Of a DNA stretch of 34,515 bases, positions 26,736 through 34,515 are shown piece after piece. Under the pieces are notes generated by a model that was given only the letters and a program-made list of their open reading frames with translations, was not told the DNA's origin and did not search any database. Each line of letters begins with the position of its first letter. The stretch's first letter is position 1. A program made the position numbers and the translations under genes. Source of the stretch: an uncultured Acidobacteriia bacterium (lineage in GTDB: Bacteria; Acidobacteriota; Terriglobia; Bryobacterales; Bryobacteraceae); the NCBI GenBank assembly GCA_903923395.1, contig CAIXXM010000129.1, positions 1 to 34,515 of the forward strand, written 5' to 3'.

Positions 26736-28175
26736 ATGGACCGTCGCGATTTCCTGAAATTGGCTGGAGCGGCTGCGGTGGCGGGACCACTGCGCGGGCA
26801 GCAACTGATGGAGCATCCCCTGCCGGTTGCATCAGGTGCGAAGGAGATCTCGGGAACGGTCTTCAACCTTGAAATAGCGCCAGTAACGGTGGAGCTTGCG
26901 CCCAACCGTGTGGTGAGCACCATTGGTTATAACGGAATGTCGCCGGGTCCGCTATTGCGGATGAAGGAAGGCGTGCCGGTCACACTCAATGTTGTCAATA
27001 AGACTGACACCCCTGAGTTCGTACATTGTCATGGACTGCTGATTCCGGGCGACGTGGATGGTGCCGAGGAAGAAGGCACGCAGCCGGTGCCGCCGCACGG
27101 GAGCCGCAGTTATCAATTCACGCCCACGCCTGCGGGAACGCGCTGGTATCACACCCACGCGATGTCCATGGATGATTTGCACAAGGGGACCTTTACCGGC
27201 CAGTTCGGATTTCTGATTGTTGAGGGTGGCGCGAATCCCGGTCGCTACGATCAGGAACATTATCTGGCGCTGCGGGACTGGGAACCGTATTTCACCAATC
27301 AATATATGGATACGGATGACCTGGACCCCTCCGGGCCAAAGCCGGAGAAGCCGGCCGTGCTGGATACGCGGCCGCCGGGGCTGGAAGTGGCATCCGACCT
27401 TTATTCGATCAATGACAAAGTGCTGGGAGCGGGCGAACCCATCCGTGTGAAAGCGGGTGAGCGTGTGCTGTTCCATTTCTTGAACGCGAGTGCGATTGAG
27501 AACCGGCATCTGGCATTGCCGGGACACAAGTTCAATGTGGTTGCGCTCGACGGCAACCCGGTGCCGAAACCGGCGGCGGTGAATGTGCTGATGATGGGTC
27601 CGGGCGAGCGGATTGATGCCTGGGTGGAGATGAATCAGCCGGGGGTTTGGGTGATGGGCGCGCCGGAGGATATGGTGCGGGACAACGGGCTGGGGGTAGT
27701 GGTGGAATATGCCAACCAGCGCCGGAGTCCGCAGTGGATGCCGCCGCCGCAGCAATCGGCTTGGGATTACACGATCTTCGGGAAGGCACCCGCGGGACCG
27801 GCGCCGACCGAGCATTTGGACATGATCTTCGAGAAGGTGCCGCGGGGGGCCGGGAAGTTCAACCTGTTCACGGTGAACGGGAAACCGTATCCGCATGACA
27901 GGGAATTTCTGTTGAAGCAGGGTACACGATACCGGCTGACGTTCCGGAACCGGACGGATGATTCGCATCCGCTGCACCTGCACCGCCACCAGTTGGAGTT
28001 AGTGGAGATCTACGGGAAAGCGACGTCCGGGATTATCAAGGACACGATTGTGGCACCGTCGTACGGGCGGGTGATGGTGGATTTCACGGCGGATCAACCG
28101 GGTCCGACGCTGTTTCATTGCCACATCCAGCACCATATGGATTACGGGTTCAAGGCGCTGCTGAATTACGCGTAG
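26736..28175 (+). CDS. Tat-exported multicopper oxidase
   Basis: A 479-residue laccase-like oxidase with three cupredoxin domains. The twin-arginine signal is MDRRDFLKLAGAAAVAGPL. All four copper signatures are present: HCHG at 97-100, WYHTH at 137-141, HPLHLHRH at 411-418 and HCHIQHHMDYGF at 461-472. In the last, Cys462 and His467 bind the type 1 copper, and the axial position is Phe472 rather than Met. The usual glycine in HPxHLHGH is Arg417. Such enzymes oxidise phenols, metals or other small donors and reduce O2 to water in the periplasm. Phe at the axial site is known to go with high-potential copper in fungal laccases. The donor cannot be told from sequence and no metal-resistance genes are adjacent. 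Confidence 0.94.
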   Translation: MDRRDFLKLAGAAAVAGPLRGQQLMEHPLPVASGAKEISGTVFNLEIAPVTVELAPNRVVSTIGYNGMSPGPLLRMKEGVPVTLNVVNKTDTPEFVHCHGLLIPGDVDGAEEEGTQPVPPHGSRSYQFTPTPAGTRWYHTHAMSMDDLHKGTFTGQFGFLIVEGGANPGRYDQEHYLALRDWEPYFTNQYMDTDDLDPSGPKPEKPAVLDTRPPGLEVASDLYSINDKVLGAGEPIRVKAGERVLFHFLNASAIENRHLALPGHKFNVVALDGNPVPKPAAVNVLMMGPGERIDAWVEMNQPGVWVMGAPEDMVRDNGLGVVVEYANQRRSPQWMPPPQQSAWDYTIFGKAPAGPAPTEHLDMIFEKVPRGAGKFNLFTVNGKPYPHDREFLLKQGTRYRLTFRNRTDDSHPLHLHRHQLELVEIYGKATSGIIKDTIVAPSYGRVMVDFTADQPGPTLFHCHIQHHMDYGFKALLNYA

Positions 28176-28217
28176 GGTCTTGTGTTATCGTGAAGCCCTG
28201 AGGCAAACAAAAGGCGA

Positions 28218-30551
28218 ATGTCCGATACTCTTTCCCTGCTCTTCCCTGAACTGCCTGCGGTGCAGGAATCTAGTTTAGACCCGGTTGTCCGCAAGTTTGA
28301 GCACCTGGCGTTGCGGGATGATTCGCCGGTGCGCGCGATTCGGAGGACGCCGGCTCGCAGCGGCGAGTTCGAGGATTTTCCGGAAGGTACGGCTGGGAAA
28401 CTGCTCTCTGTGTTGGGGGCAAAGGGTATCCGGCAGCTCTACACGCACCAGGCGGATGCGGCCAGGCATTTGGCGGCGGGGGAGAACTGCGTGGTAGTTA
28501 CGCCCACGGCCAGCGGGAAGACGCTGTGCTACAACCTGCCTGTTTTGAATCATTTACTGAAGGAGCCTTCAGCCAGAGCTTTATATTTATTCCCGACCAA
28601 GGCCCTGGCGGAAGACCAGATGGATGAACTGCTGGGGCTGATTGATGCGATGGGTTCGGACATCTGCGCCTCGACCTATGACGGCGATACGCCGCAGGAT
28701 GCACGGCGGGCGATCCGGCAGCGGGCGAATATCGTGCTGACGAATCCGGACATGTTGCATACGGGGATTCTGCCGCACCACACGAAGTGGGCGAAGTTGT
28801 TTGAGAATCTCCGCTACATCGTGATTGATGAGTTGCATTACTACCGGGGTGTTTACGGCAGCCACGTGGCGAATGTGATGCGGCGGCTGAAGCGGCTTTG
28901 CGAATTCTACGGGTCTTCGCCGCAGATTGTGGCCTGTTCGGCAACGATTGCCAACCCGAAAGAACTGGCCGAAACGATCACGGCGAAGAGTTTCGCGCTG
29001 GTGGACCGCAACGGGTCGCCGGCGGGCGAGAAGATCTTCATTTGCTACAATCCGCCGCTGGTGAACCGGCAACTGGGCATCCGGCGCAGTTACATCAATG
29101 AGACGCGGCGGATAGCGATGGAGATGATTCAGGCCAAGCAGCAGACGCTGGTCTTTGCGAACAACCGGCTGGCGACCGAGATTTTGGTGACTTACTTGAA
29201 GGATGCCTGCGACAACGGGCGGATACCGACGGAGTCCGTGCGCGGGTATCGGGGTGGTTATCTGCCGAAGGAGCGGCGGGAGATCGAGAAACGCCTGCGG
29301 AGCGGAGATATCCGGGCGGTGGTGGCGACGAGTGCGCTCGAGCTGGGGATTGATGTGGGATCGCTCGATACCGTGGTGATGGCGGGATATCCGGGAACGA
29401 TTGCCTCGACATGGCAGCGCGCGGGGCGTGCGGGACGTCGGCATACGGCGTCTTTGGCGGTGATGGTGGCCTCAAGCGCACCGGTGGATCAGTATATTGT
29501 CGAGCATCCGGAGTATCTCTTCGGGCGGGCACCGGAGCATGCATATGTGAATCCGGACAACGTGGAAGTGCTGTTGAGTCATTTGAAGTGCGCGGCGTTT
29601 GAGTTGCCGTTGAAGGAAGGCGAGCACTTTGGTCCGCATGAGATTACGGAGCTGTGTGAGTTCCTGACCGAGCAGGGCTTGTTACACAAATCGCAGGAGA
29701 TGTGGCACTGGACGAGCGACACTTATCCGGCGGATACGGTAAGTCTGCGGTCGGTTTCGAGCGATAACTTCGTGGTGGTGGATATTACCGGTGACGCGAA
29801 GATCATCGGCGAGGTCTCATTCACCGCCGCGCTGACCACGCTGCATGAGAAGGCGATCTATCTGCATGAGGCCAGGCAGTTCCATGTGGAACGGTTCGAT
29901 TATAAAGAACGCAAGGCCTATGTGAAGCGCGTGGATAGTGATTATTACACCGACGCGATTGATTACACGCAGGTGAAACCGCTGCGGGAGTTCGATTCGC
30001 AGGTGATCGAAGGAGAAGTGGCGCAGGTGCACGGGGATGTCCGCGTAAACCGGCAGATTGTGGGCTTCAAAAAGATCAAGTTCTACACGAATGAGAATGT
30101 TGGCGCGGGCAAGCTGAGCATGCCGGAGCAGGAGATGCACACGACGGCGTTCTGGCTCCACTTCCCCGCCCCGTTCCTGCAGAGTCTGGAGGCCTTCGCG
30201 CCGGCAGAGCGGCAGAACGGGTTGAGCGGGTTGGGGAATGCGTTCCAGACTGTGGCGTCCCTGCTGCTGATGTGTGATCCGAAGGATCTGGGGGTGGCGC
30301 TGACCGAGGATATGAGCGGTACGCTGACGAACTGGGAACCGAATCTCTACTTGTATGACAGCTATGCGGGGGGCATTGGGCTCAGTGCGCCGCTTTACCG
30401 GCTTGCGGACCGCTTGCTGCTGCAGACCAGAGAGTTGATTGAGGGATGCGGGTGTGAACACGGGTGTCCGGCGTGCGTGGGTCCTGTGGGGGAGATTGGC
30501 ACGCAGGGCAAGGCGGCGGCGCTGGCGATTTTGCAGAAGATTCTGGGCTGA
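28218..30551 (+). CDS. DEAD/DEAH-box helicase of the MrfA/YprA (Hrq1-like) family
   Basis: A 777-residue superfamily 2 helicase. Motif I TPTASGKT lies at 95-102, motif II DELH at 204-207, motif III CSATI, and the C-terminal RecA lobe has ATSALELGIDVG and WQRAGRAGRR (motifs V and VI). The end has a DUF1998-type metal domain with Cys744, 746, 750 and 753 in CGCEHGCPAC. In B. subtilis MrfA this domain order supports a 3'-5' helicase used in mitomycin C repair and replaces part of the UvrABC route. No MrfB exonuclease partner is adjacent here. The ATG follows AAAGGCGA. It lies 42 bases after the oxidase gene, but a shared function is not evident. Confidence 0.92.
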   Translation: MSDTLSLLFPELPAVQESSLDPVVRKFEHLALRDDSPVRAIRRTPARSGEFEDFPEGTAGKLLSVLGAKGIRQLYTHQADAARHLAAGENCVVVTPTASGKTLCYNLPVLNHLLKEPSARALYLFPTKALAEDQMDELLGLIDAMGSDICASTYDGDTPQDARRAIRQRANIVLTNPDMLHTGILPHHTKWAKLFENLRYIVIDELHYYRGVYGSHVANVMRRLKRLCEFYGSSPQIVACSATIANPKELAETITAKSFALVDRNGSPAGEKIFICYNPPLVNRQLGIRRSYINETRRIAMEMIQAKQQTLVFANNRLATEILVTYLKDACDNGRIPTESVRGYRGGYLPKERREIEKRLRSGDIRAVVATSALELGIDVGSLDTVVMAGYPGTIASTWQRAGRAGRRHTASLAVMVASSAPVDQYIVEHPEYLFGRAPEHAYVNPDNVEVLLSHLKCAAFELPLKEGEHFGPHEITELCEFLTEQGLLHKSQEMWHWTSDTYPADTVSLRSVSSDNFVVVDITGDAKIIGEVSFTAALTTLHEKAIYLHEARQFHVERFDYKERKAYVKRVDSDYYTDAIDYTQVKPLREFDSQVIEGEVAQVHGDVRVNRQIVGFKKIKFYTNENVGAGKLSMPEQEMHTTAFWLHFPAPFLQSLEAFAPAERQNGLSGLGNAFQTVASLLLMCDPKDLGVALTEDMSGTLTNWEPNLYLYDSYAGGIGLSAPLYRLADRLLLQTRELIEGCGCEHGCPACVGPVGEIGTQGKAAALAILQKILG

Positions 30552-30574
30552 GACGGCGCTCTTTAGGTACCGCC

Positions 30575-30651
30575 GCACAACGGACGACTTCGGGCCGCAG
30601 GAACGCTGCGGTTGCTGATTGACATTGCGGCCGCGGCCCTCGCGCCTGTGC
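30575..30651. repeat. Palindromic intergenic element, copy A
   Basis: A 77-base element starts GCACAACGGAC and ends CCTGTGC, in the 216-base gap after the helicase gene. Its outer arms pair perfectly (GCCGCACA with TGTGCGGC), an inner GGCCGC can pair with GCGGCC, and a nested hairpin CCGCAG-GAACG-CTGCGG lies inside. A second copy lies at 32090-32165 after the next gene. The remaining gap sequence before the cyclophilin gene shows nothing recognisable. Confidence 0.6.
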
Positions 30652-30767
30652 GGCTTCTGAGGCATAGGCGAGCCAAACGGGTCGCCCCGGCCTCTGCCGC
30701 CCGGCAAGCTAAAGGATTGTAAAGGCCGCAACCTGCGCGTGGCGGGACACGTTACCCTGTTGTATTG

Positions 30768-32066
30768 ATGCTTCGCAAGGTCTACCTTCCCCTACTGTTT
30801 GTTCTTTCGGCTGCGTTACAGGCGCAGAATGTCCGTTTTCATACGAATCTGGGCGATATTGACGTCACTCTGACGCCGGATGTGGCACCGCTGACGGTGG
30901 CCAACTTCTTGAACTACCTGAACTCGGGTGCGTATACGAACACGATCTTCCACCGGTCGGTTTCGGGCTTCATCATCCAGGGCGGGGGCTACACGCTGGG
31001 AAATCCGCCGGTGGCGATCACACAGAATGCCGCAGTCCAAAACGAATTCAATGTCTCGAACACACGCGGGACGATTGCGATGGCGAAGTTGGGTACTGAC
31101 CCCAACAGTGCGACGAACCAGTGGTTCTTCAACCTGGCGGACAACAGCTCGAATTTGGACAACCAGAACGGCGGGTTTACGGTCTTCGGCAAGATCAGCA
31201 ACAATGCCAGCCTGACCGTGATGGACCGGATTGCCGCGCTGCCGGTGATCAACAACACGTCGCCCTTTGACCAGCTGCCGGTCTACAACTACAACGGCAC
31301 CTTGAGCACGTCGAATTATGTGACCGTGGCATACATTGCGTACCTGCCAACGCTCACAGCGGCAGGCTTCGCCGATGCGGCGAGCTATGTTCCCAGCGCG
31401 ACGACAGGCCTGGCTCCGGGTGAAATCGTGACGATCTTCGGCACTGGACTGGGTCCGGCAACGCTGGCTCCGCTGCAATTGGACAGCAACGGGAATGTGG
31501 CGAATACGCTGGCGGGAACCACGGTGACCTTTGACGGCGTGGCGGCACCGGTGATCTACAGTTCGAACACGCAGCTAAGTGTGGTGGCTCCGATGAGCTT
31601 GCATGGGAAGACGATCACGCAGGTTGTGGTGAATTACTCCGGGATTGCCAGTGCCACGATCAAGATTCCGGTCTTCGAGGTCAACCCGGCGATCTTCACG
31701 CTCAATGCCTCTGGCAAGGGTGATGGGGCGATTGTGCGTCCGGATGGCTCGATTGTCAGCAGCAGTTCGCCCGCGCAGGTGGGAGACGTGCTGGTGCTTT
31801 ACGGCACTGGTCAGGGAATTTCCTCCCCGGCGCTGGCGGATGGCGCGATTGTCGGCACCAAGCTGCCTTTGCCTGTGGCTGCGACCACGGTGGTGATTGA
31901 TGGCCAGACGGTGAATCCGCTGTATGCCGGCGGCGCACCCTCGCTGGTGAATGGTGTGTTGCAGGTGAACTTTAAGGTGCCGCAGCTGGCTCCGGGGAGC
32001 CACACCATCCAGTTGCAGGTGGGCACACGGCTCAGCCCGACCGGTGTGACGCTGCAGACGAAGTAG
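30768..32066 (+). CDS. Secreted cyclophilin fused to Solibacter-type C-terminal domain
   Basis: A 432-residue exported protein. A signal peptide (MLRKVYLPLLFVLSAALQAQ) precedes a cyclophilin-type peptidyl-prolyl isomerase at about 20-185, with VRFHTNLGDIDVTL, IFHRSVSGFIIQGGG and QWFFNLADNS (usually SQFFI in the family). Residues about 195-432 form a TIGR03437-like domain: AGFADAASYVPSATTGLAPGEIVTIFGTGLGP, PAIFTLNASGKGDGAIVRPDGS and VLVLYGTGQG. That domain is typical of Solibacter/Bryobacteraceae secreted proteins, and its role is unknown. The isomerase would act on protein folding outside the inner membrane. The frame opens at TTG 30765; ATG at 30768 is preferred. Palindromic repeats lie on both sides of the gene. 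Confidence 0.93.
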   Translation: MLRKVYLPLLFVLSAALQAQNVRFHTNLGDIDVTLTPDVAPLTVANFLNYLNSGAYTNTIFHRSVSGFIIQGGGYTLGNPPVAITQNAAVQNEFNVSNTRGTIAMAKLGTDPNSATNQWFFNLADNSSNLDNQNGGFTVFGKISNNASLTVMDRIAALPVINNTSPFDQLPVYNYNGTLSTSNYVTVAYIAYLPTLTAAGFADAASYVPSATTGLAPGEIVTIFGTGLGPATLAPLQLDSNGNVANTLAGTTVTFDGVAAPVIYSSNTQLSVVAPMSLHGKTITQVVVNYSGIASATIKIPVFEVNPAIFTLNASGKGDGAIVRPDGSIVSSSSPAQVGDVLVLYGTGQGISSPALADGAIVGTKLPLPVAATTVVIDGQTVNPLYAGGAPSLVNGVLQVNFKVPQLAPGSHTIQLQVGTRLSPTGVTLQTK

Positions 32067-32089
32067 AGGGAGTCTTCTGAGGAACACGC

Positions 32090-32165
32090 GCACAACGGAC
32101 TCGCCGTCCGCCCTGAACCCAGCGAGTTCCTTGACCAGACTGGTGCCGCGAACGGCGGCCTGTGC
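32090..32165. repeat. Palindromic intergenic element, copy B
   Basis: A 76-base element sharing GCACAACGGAC at its start, CCTGTGC at its end and a related flank (AGGGGCGCATGGC compared with AGGCATAGGC) with copy A. The outer arms GCGCACA/TGTGCGC and inner arms CGCCGT/ACGGCG pair perfectly although the bases differ from copy A. It sits between the convergent cyclophilin and photolyase genes. Confidence 0.6.
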
Positions 32166-32170
32166 GCTGC

Positions 32171-32569
32171 TCAGGGGCGCATGGCCGGACCCTGCGCCCG
32201 CTGCCAATAGCGGGAGAAACGCTTCAGATCGATTCGCCCTTTCAGCTCCACAAATGGTTCCGGCAATTCGACCTGTAGAGTGAAGCCTCGTGCCAGTTCC
32301 TTCTGCTGGGATTGCAGGCGCGGGTCTGGAGTTTCGAGCGTGATGATGCGGCTGGCACCGTGACTCTGCGCGAACAGGGCCACTTGCTCGACGGGATTCC
32401 CTTTGCGGATTTCGACATCGAGTTCGAGAAGGCATTCGTAGATGAAGCCGATCCGCTTGAGACTCCACTTCTCCTTGAGAAGTTTTTCTGTGTCGAAGAC
32501 ATAGACAGAAGGCAGACCGGGACCCGGTCGCAGGCAATCGTCTTGCATCCAGTAAACGGCTTTAGACAT
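32171..32569 (-). CDS. Photolyase/cryptochrome N-terminal (antenna-type) domain as a separate protein
   Basis: A 132-residue protein resembling the alpha/beta N-terminal domain of DNA photolyases. It has AVYWMQDDCLRPGPGLPSVYVFD (first strand of the Rossmann-like fold and its return), SLKRIGFIYECLLELD, and GNPVEQVALFAQSHGASRIITLETPDPR, which parallels 'GNPVEVL..LA.E.GA..V..N..YDP' in full-length photolyases. The segment after the first strand is shorter than usual (no 'LRVHDNPAL'). It overlaps the stop of the FAD-domain gene by eight bases and follows it, so the domain order is the reverse of a normal photolyase. The two products probably assemble into one flavoprotein. Whether it binds an antenna pigment cannot be told. 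Confidence 0.8.
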   Translation of the reverse strand: MSKAVYWMQDDCLRPGPGLPSVYVFDTEKLLKEKWSLKRIGFIYECLLELDVEIRKGNPVEQVALFAQSHGASRIITLETPDPRLQSQQKELARGFTLQVELPEPFVELKGRIDLKRFSRYWQRAQGPAMRP

Positions 32570-33338
32570 GGGGGAACAACCTTTCGCTCAAGTCTTCGTA
32601 GGTTGCATCGAACGGACACTGTTTGCGCGAGGGGCAATTGGCGCAAAGGGTACCGGAGGAGTAATGCTCCAGGTTCTCCTTGTTGAAAATGTAGGGCTTG
32701 GAACTGAAGGTAGAAGCCACCCATTGCCAGGAGAGATTGTTTGAGGCAGGGTCACCATCGAGCAAGTGGGAGAGGAAAAAGGCCGCTCCAGCCTGCCACC
32801 TGATCCGGCAGAAGTGCACCACGTAGGCGGCGAACCACATCCGCGCATGGTTGTGGAGGTAGCCGGTGGTTTTGAGTTCGGTGACAAAGGCGTCCATGCA
32901 GGCCAGTCCGGTATTGGCGTTTTGGATGTCGGCCGGGAGTTGCGCGGCGTAGTGGGATTCGGGACGTCCGGTCTTGAGAGACTCGGCGCTGTGCCAGATG
33001 GAATCGGGTTCGGCGGCGTAGACGCGTTGCCAATAGTCGCGCCAGGCCAGTTCCTGCACGAACTTCAGAAAGCGGTCCAGGTTCCTGTGCTTGTGCAGCA
33101 GGTGACGCCTGACGCCGGCGAGGGTGAGAACTCCATGGCGGAGGTAGGCGCTCAACCGGGAAACGGTGCCGTTGAGAAAGTTTCGGGTGGCGGCGTATTT
33201 CCCGGCGTCGAAGGCTTCGAGGACTCGGTTGGCTGCGGCGTTACCACCACGGAGCGGGCTGAGGCCACCTTCCGCGTCCGGGAACATGGTGCGGAGATAG
33301 GCTTCGAGGTCGTTGCGGGAAGCAAACTGGACGCGCAT
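32562..33338 (-). CDS. Photolyase/cryptochrome FAD-binding domain as a separate protein
   Basis: A 258-residue helical protein matching the C-terminal FAD domain of the photolyase/cryptochrome family. Motifs in order: GTVSRLSAYLRHGVLT (57-72, the 'TSxLSPYLxxG' FAD site), FVQELAWRDYWQRV (93-106), TGYLHNHARMW (158-168) and DGDPASNNLSWQWVAST (194-210). A C-terminal tail contains Cys232, Cys235 and Cys241 (CANCPSRKQC), which might hold a metal or Fe-S centre, but one more ligand would be needed. In photolyases this domain uses light to reverse pyrimidine dimers. The frame extends to 33434, but that P/A-rich part overlaps the DUF2256 gene out of frame, so ATG 33338, seven bases after its stop, was chosen. 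A repair function rather than light sensing is inferred. Confidence 0.87.
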   Translation of the reverse strand: MRVQFASRNDLEAYLRTMFPDAEGGLSPLRGGNAAANRVLEAFDAGKYAATRNFLNGTVSRLSAYLRHGVLTLAGVRRHLLHKHRNLDRFLKFVQELAWRDYWQRVYAAEPDSIWHSAESLKTGRPESHYAAQLPADIQNANTGLACMDAFVTELKTTGYLHNHARMWFAAYVVHFCRIRWQAGAAFFLSHLLDGDPASNNLSWQWVASTFSSKPYIFNKENLEHYSSGTLCANCPSRKQCPFDATYEDLSERLFPHV

Positions 33339-33345
33339 GGGTTGA

Positions 33346-33519
33346 TCAGCCACGGGTGCCTCCGGCGGTGCGGGCTGCGGCGTAGCGGCCGGTGCGGCAG
33401 GCGTCACTGCAGAACTTGACGTTTTCCCAGTCACGCTCCCACTTTTTGCGCCAGGTGAATGGCCGCTGGCAGGCAGGACAGGTTTTCGAGGGTAGATTTT
33501 GCTTTTTTACGTTCCGCAA
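33346..33519 (-). CDS. DUF2256 small zinc-finger protein
   Basis: About 57 residues, with [19 protein letters not shown] followed by KFCSDACR. The CPAC...CSDAC pairs and the 'PFxWRKKW' core are diagnostic of DUF2256, a short Zn-ribbon family that from general knowledge is often found beside photolyase/cryptochrome genes. The open frame reaches 33651, but upstream residues are not family-like and would run into the divergent NHL gene. TTG at 33519 is the most suitable start, without a clear ribosome site. It is first in a three-gene minus-strand operon with the split photolyase; its role is unknown. Confidence 0.8.
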   Translation of the reverse strand: MRNVKKQNLPSKTCPACQRPFTWRKKWERDWENVKFCSDACRTGRYAAARTAGGTRG

Positions 33520-33592
33520 ATTGTCTGGATGCCGGGGAAGGCGGGACAGTGAGAAGAATTTCCAAGCTCTGGCGTGGTATGTTGTAAGTGCT

Positions 33593-34515
33593 TTGTTTGC
33601 TATCCGTACGGCCCTATCCGCCTGCCTTCTTTTGAGTCTGCAAACCTGCATCTACGGGCAGGCTTTGTTCGTCAAACCCATCAAAGTGTTGGGGGATCCG
33701 CACTTTATTGGGACCGCCAATAACCCGTTGGCGTTTTCCTCCCCCGGCCCGAATCTTGTAGAGGGCAAAGAGTTTTCCGCGCCCCAAGGGATCGCGGTCG
33801 ACACCTCAGCGGGCTTCCCTGTGCTGTATGTGGCTGACACGTTTAACAACCGTGTTCTGGGCTTCAAGAACGCCACGCAGATGGTTACGGGGGCCAAAGC
33901 CGACATCGTTCTCGGCCAGCAGGATTTCTATTCGACGAATGCAGCCGGGCCTGGCACAACTGCCAGCACTGGCCTGAGCGCGCCAACCGGTTTGGTGACG
34001 GACGCCGTGGGCAACCTCTATGTCGCCGACACGGGCAACAACCGGATTCTGCGCTATCCGAAGCCGTTTTCCCAGCCCGCAGGGTACCAATATCCGGACA
34101 TGGTGATCGGGCAGCCGAATTTCACCACGGGCACCGCGAACCCCACGGGCGTGAAGCCCAATTCCCTGCAGTTGAACAACGGCAGCTACCTGGGACGTTC
34201 CGGGTTGGCGATGGATGCGGGGGGCAATCTCTTCGTTGCGGACATCGGTAACAACCGTGTTCTGCGGTATGCGGCCAGCCGACTGAATAGCGGGACGAAC
34301 AACCCCAATGCGGATTTCGCCGTCGGCCAGCAGGATCTGATTTCGAGCAGCCAGCCGACCTCCAGAATTGATAAGACCACGCTCTTCCGGCCCACAGGGA
34401 TCGGCTTTGACGCCGCTGGCAGACTTTATGTGGGTGACTCGGCGAACCGAGTGCTGGTTTATGGGTCCGGCGTGGGCGCGAACACTTCGGCGCTGCGGAT
34501 TCTTGGCATTCCGAC
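33593..34515 (+). CDS. Secreted NHL-repeat protein, N-terminal part (runs off the window)
   Basis: The frame stays open to the window edge, about 307 residues. A signal-peptide-like start ([18 protein letters not shown]) precedes at least four NHL beta-propeller blades: [72 protein letters not shown] and [43 protein letters not shown] strings recur between blades. Such acidobacterial proteins are exported and often end with a TIGR03437-like domain, which may lie beyond the edge. The start is uncertain: TTG at 33593 gives the best signal peptide, but no Shine-Dalgarno sequence is visible. It diverges from the photolyase operon with a 73-base gap. Function unknown. Confidence 0.85.
   Translation, partial: MFAIRTALSACLLLSLQTCIYGQALFVKPIKVLGDPHFIGTANNPLAFSSPGPNLVEGKEFSAPQGIAVDTSAGFPVLYVADTFNNRVLGFKNATQMVTGAKADIVLGQQDFYSTNAAGPGTTASTGLSAPTGLVTDAVGNLYVADTGNNRILRYPKPFSQPAGYQYPDMVIGQPNFTTGTANPTGVKPNSLQLNNGSYLGRSGLAMDAGGNLFVADIGNNRVLRYAASRLNSGTNNPNADFAVGQQDLISSSQPTSRIDKTTLFRPTGIGFDAAGRLYVGDSANRVLVYGSGVGANTSALRILGIP

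Noticed and set aside
1-34515. CRISPR arrays, integrases or transposases
   Set aside because: No regularly spaced direct repeats and no recombinase-like protein were seen; the only phage-type genes are the two terminase halves.

Overview
The window looks like chromosomal DNA of an acidobacterium close to Candidatus Solibacter / Bryobacteraceae. Supporting signs: two Oar-like TonB-dependent outer-membrane proteins with an N-terminal carboxypeptidase-regulatory-like domain; a secreted protein with the Solibacter-type C-terminal domain (TIGR03437-like); an NHL-repeat protein; a TIGR02999/ECF43-type sigma factor overlapping a Ser/Thr kinase-TPR gene; a PEP-CTERM protein; and a 'STGPK...HGL' family protein. 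The assignment is by protein resemblance only; there is no rRNA.

Layout. 0-8.4 kb is a glycan-use region. On the minus strand are a Tat-exported sulfatase, an Oar-like receptor, an ECF sigma factor and the start of its anti-sigma factor (GTGA overlap). A GH78 alpha-L-rhamnosidase diverges from them. 8.6-11.2 kb is a small phage-like island: a large terminase split into ATPase and nuclease ORFs by one in-frame TAG, a 526-base gene-free, C-rich, potentially G-quadruplex-forming stretch, and a divergent HGL-family gene. No capsid, portal or integrase gene accompanies it. 11.3-18.3 kb carries a full-length pyruvate carboxylase and a second Oar-like receptor. 18.3-19.8 kb holds a frameshifted PEP-CTERM gene divergent from an unusual truncated-globin/ankyrin fusion. 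19.8-22.6 kb is the housekeeping string SRP RNA-dnaX-ybaB-recR on the minus strand, the same order as in Bacillus subtilis. 22.8-25.9 kb is the sigma factor/kinase pair. 25.8-30.6 kb holds a DUF4159 protein, a Tat-exported multicopper oxidase and an MrfA-like helicase with a C-terminal Cys cluster. 30.6-32.2 kb holds a cyclophilin fused to the Solibacter C-terminal domain, flanked by two copies of a ~77-base palindromic element whose outer stems covary. 32.2-33.5 kb is a minus-strand operon for a photolyase split into two genes in inverted domain order, led by a small DUF2256 zinc-finger gene. The window ends inside an NHL-repeat secreted protein.

The least ordinary items are the amber-split orphan terminase with its HGL partner, the split and reordered photolyase operon, the covarying palindromic repeat pair, the globin-ankyrin fusion, and an apparent flip of GC skew near 18.3-18.8 kb that seems independent of gene direction. 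Every identification here comes from reading motifs by eye; no database search was run.
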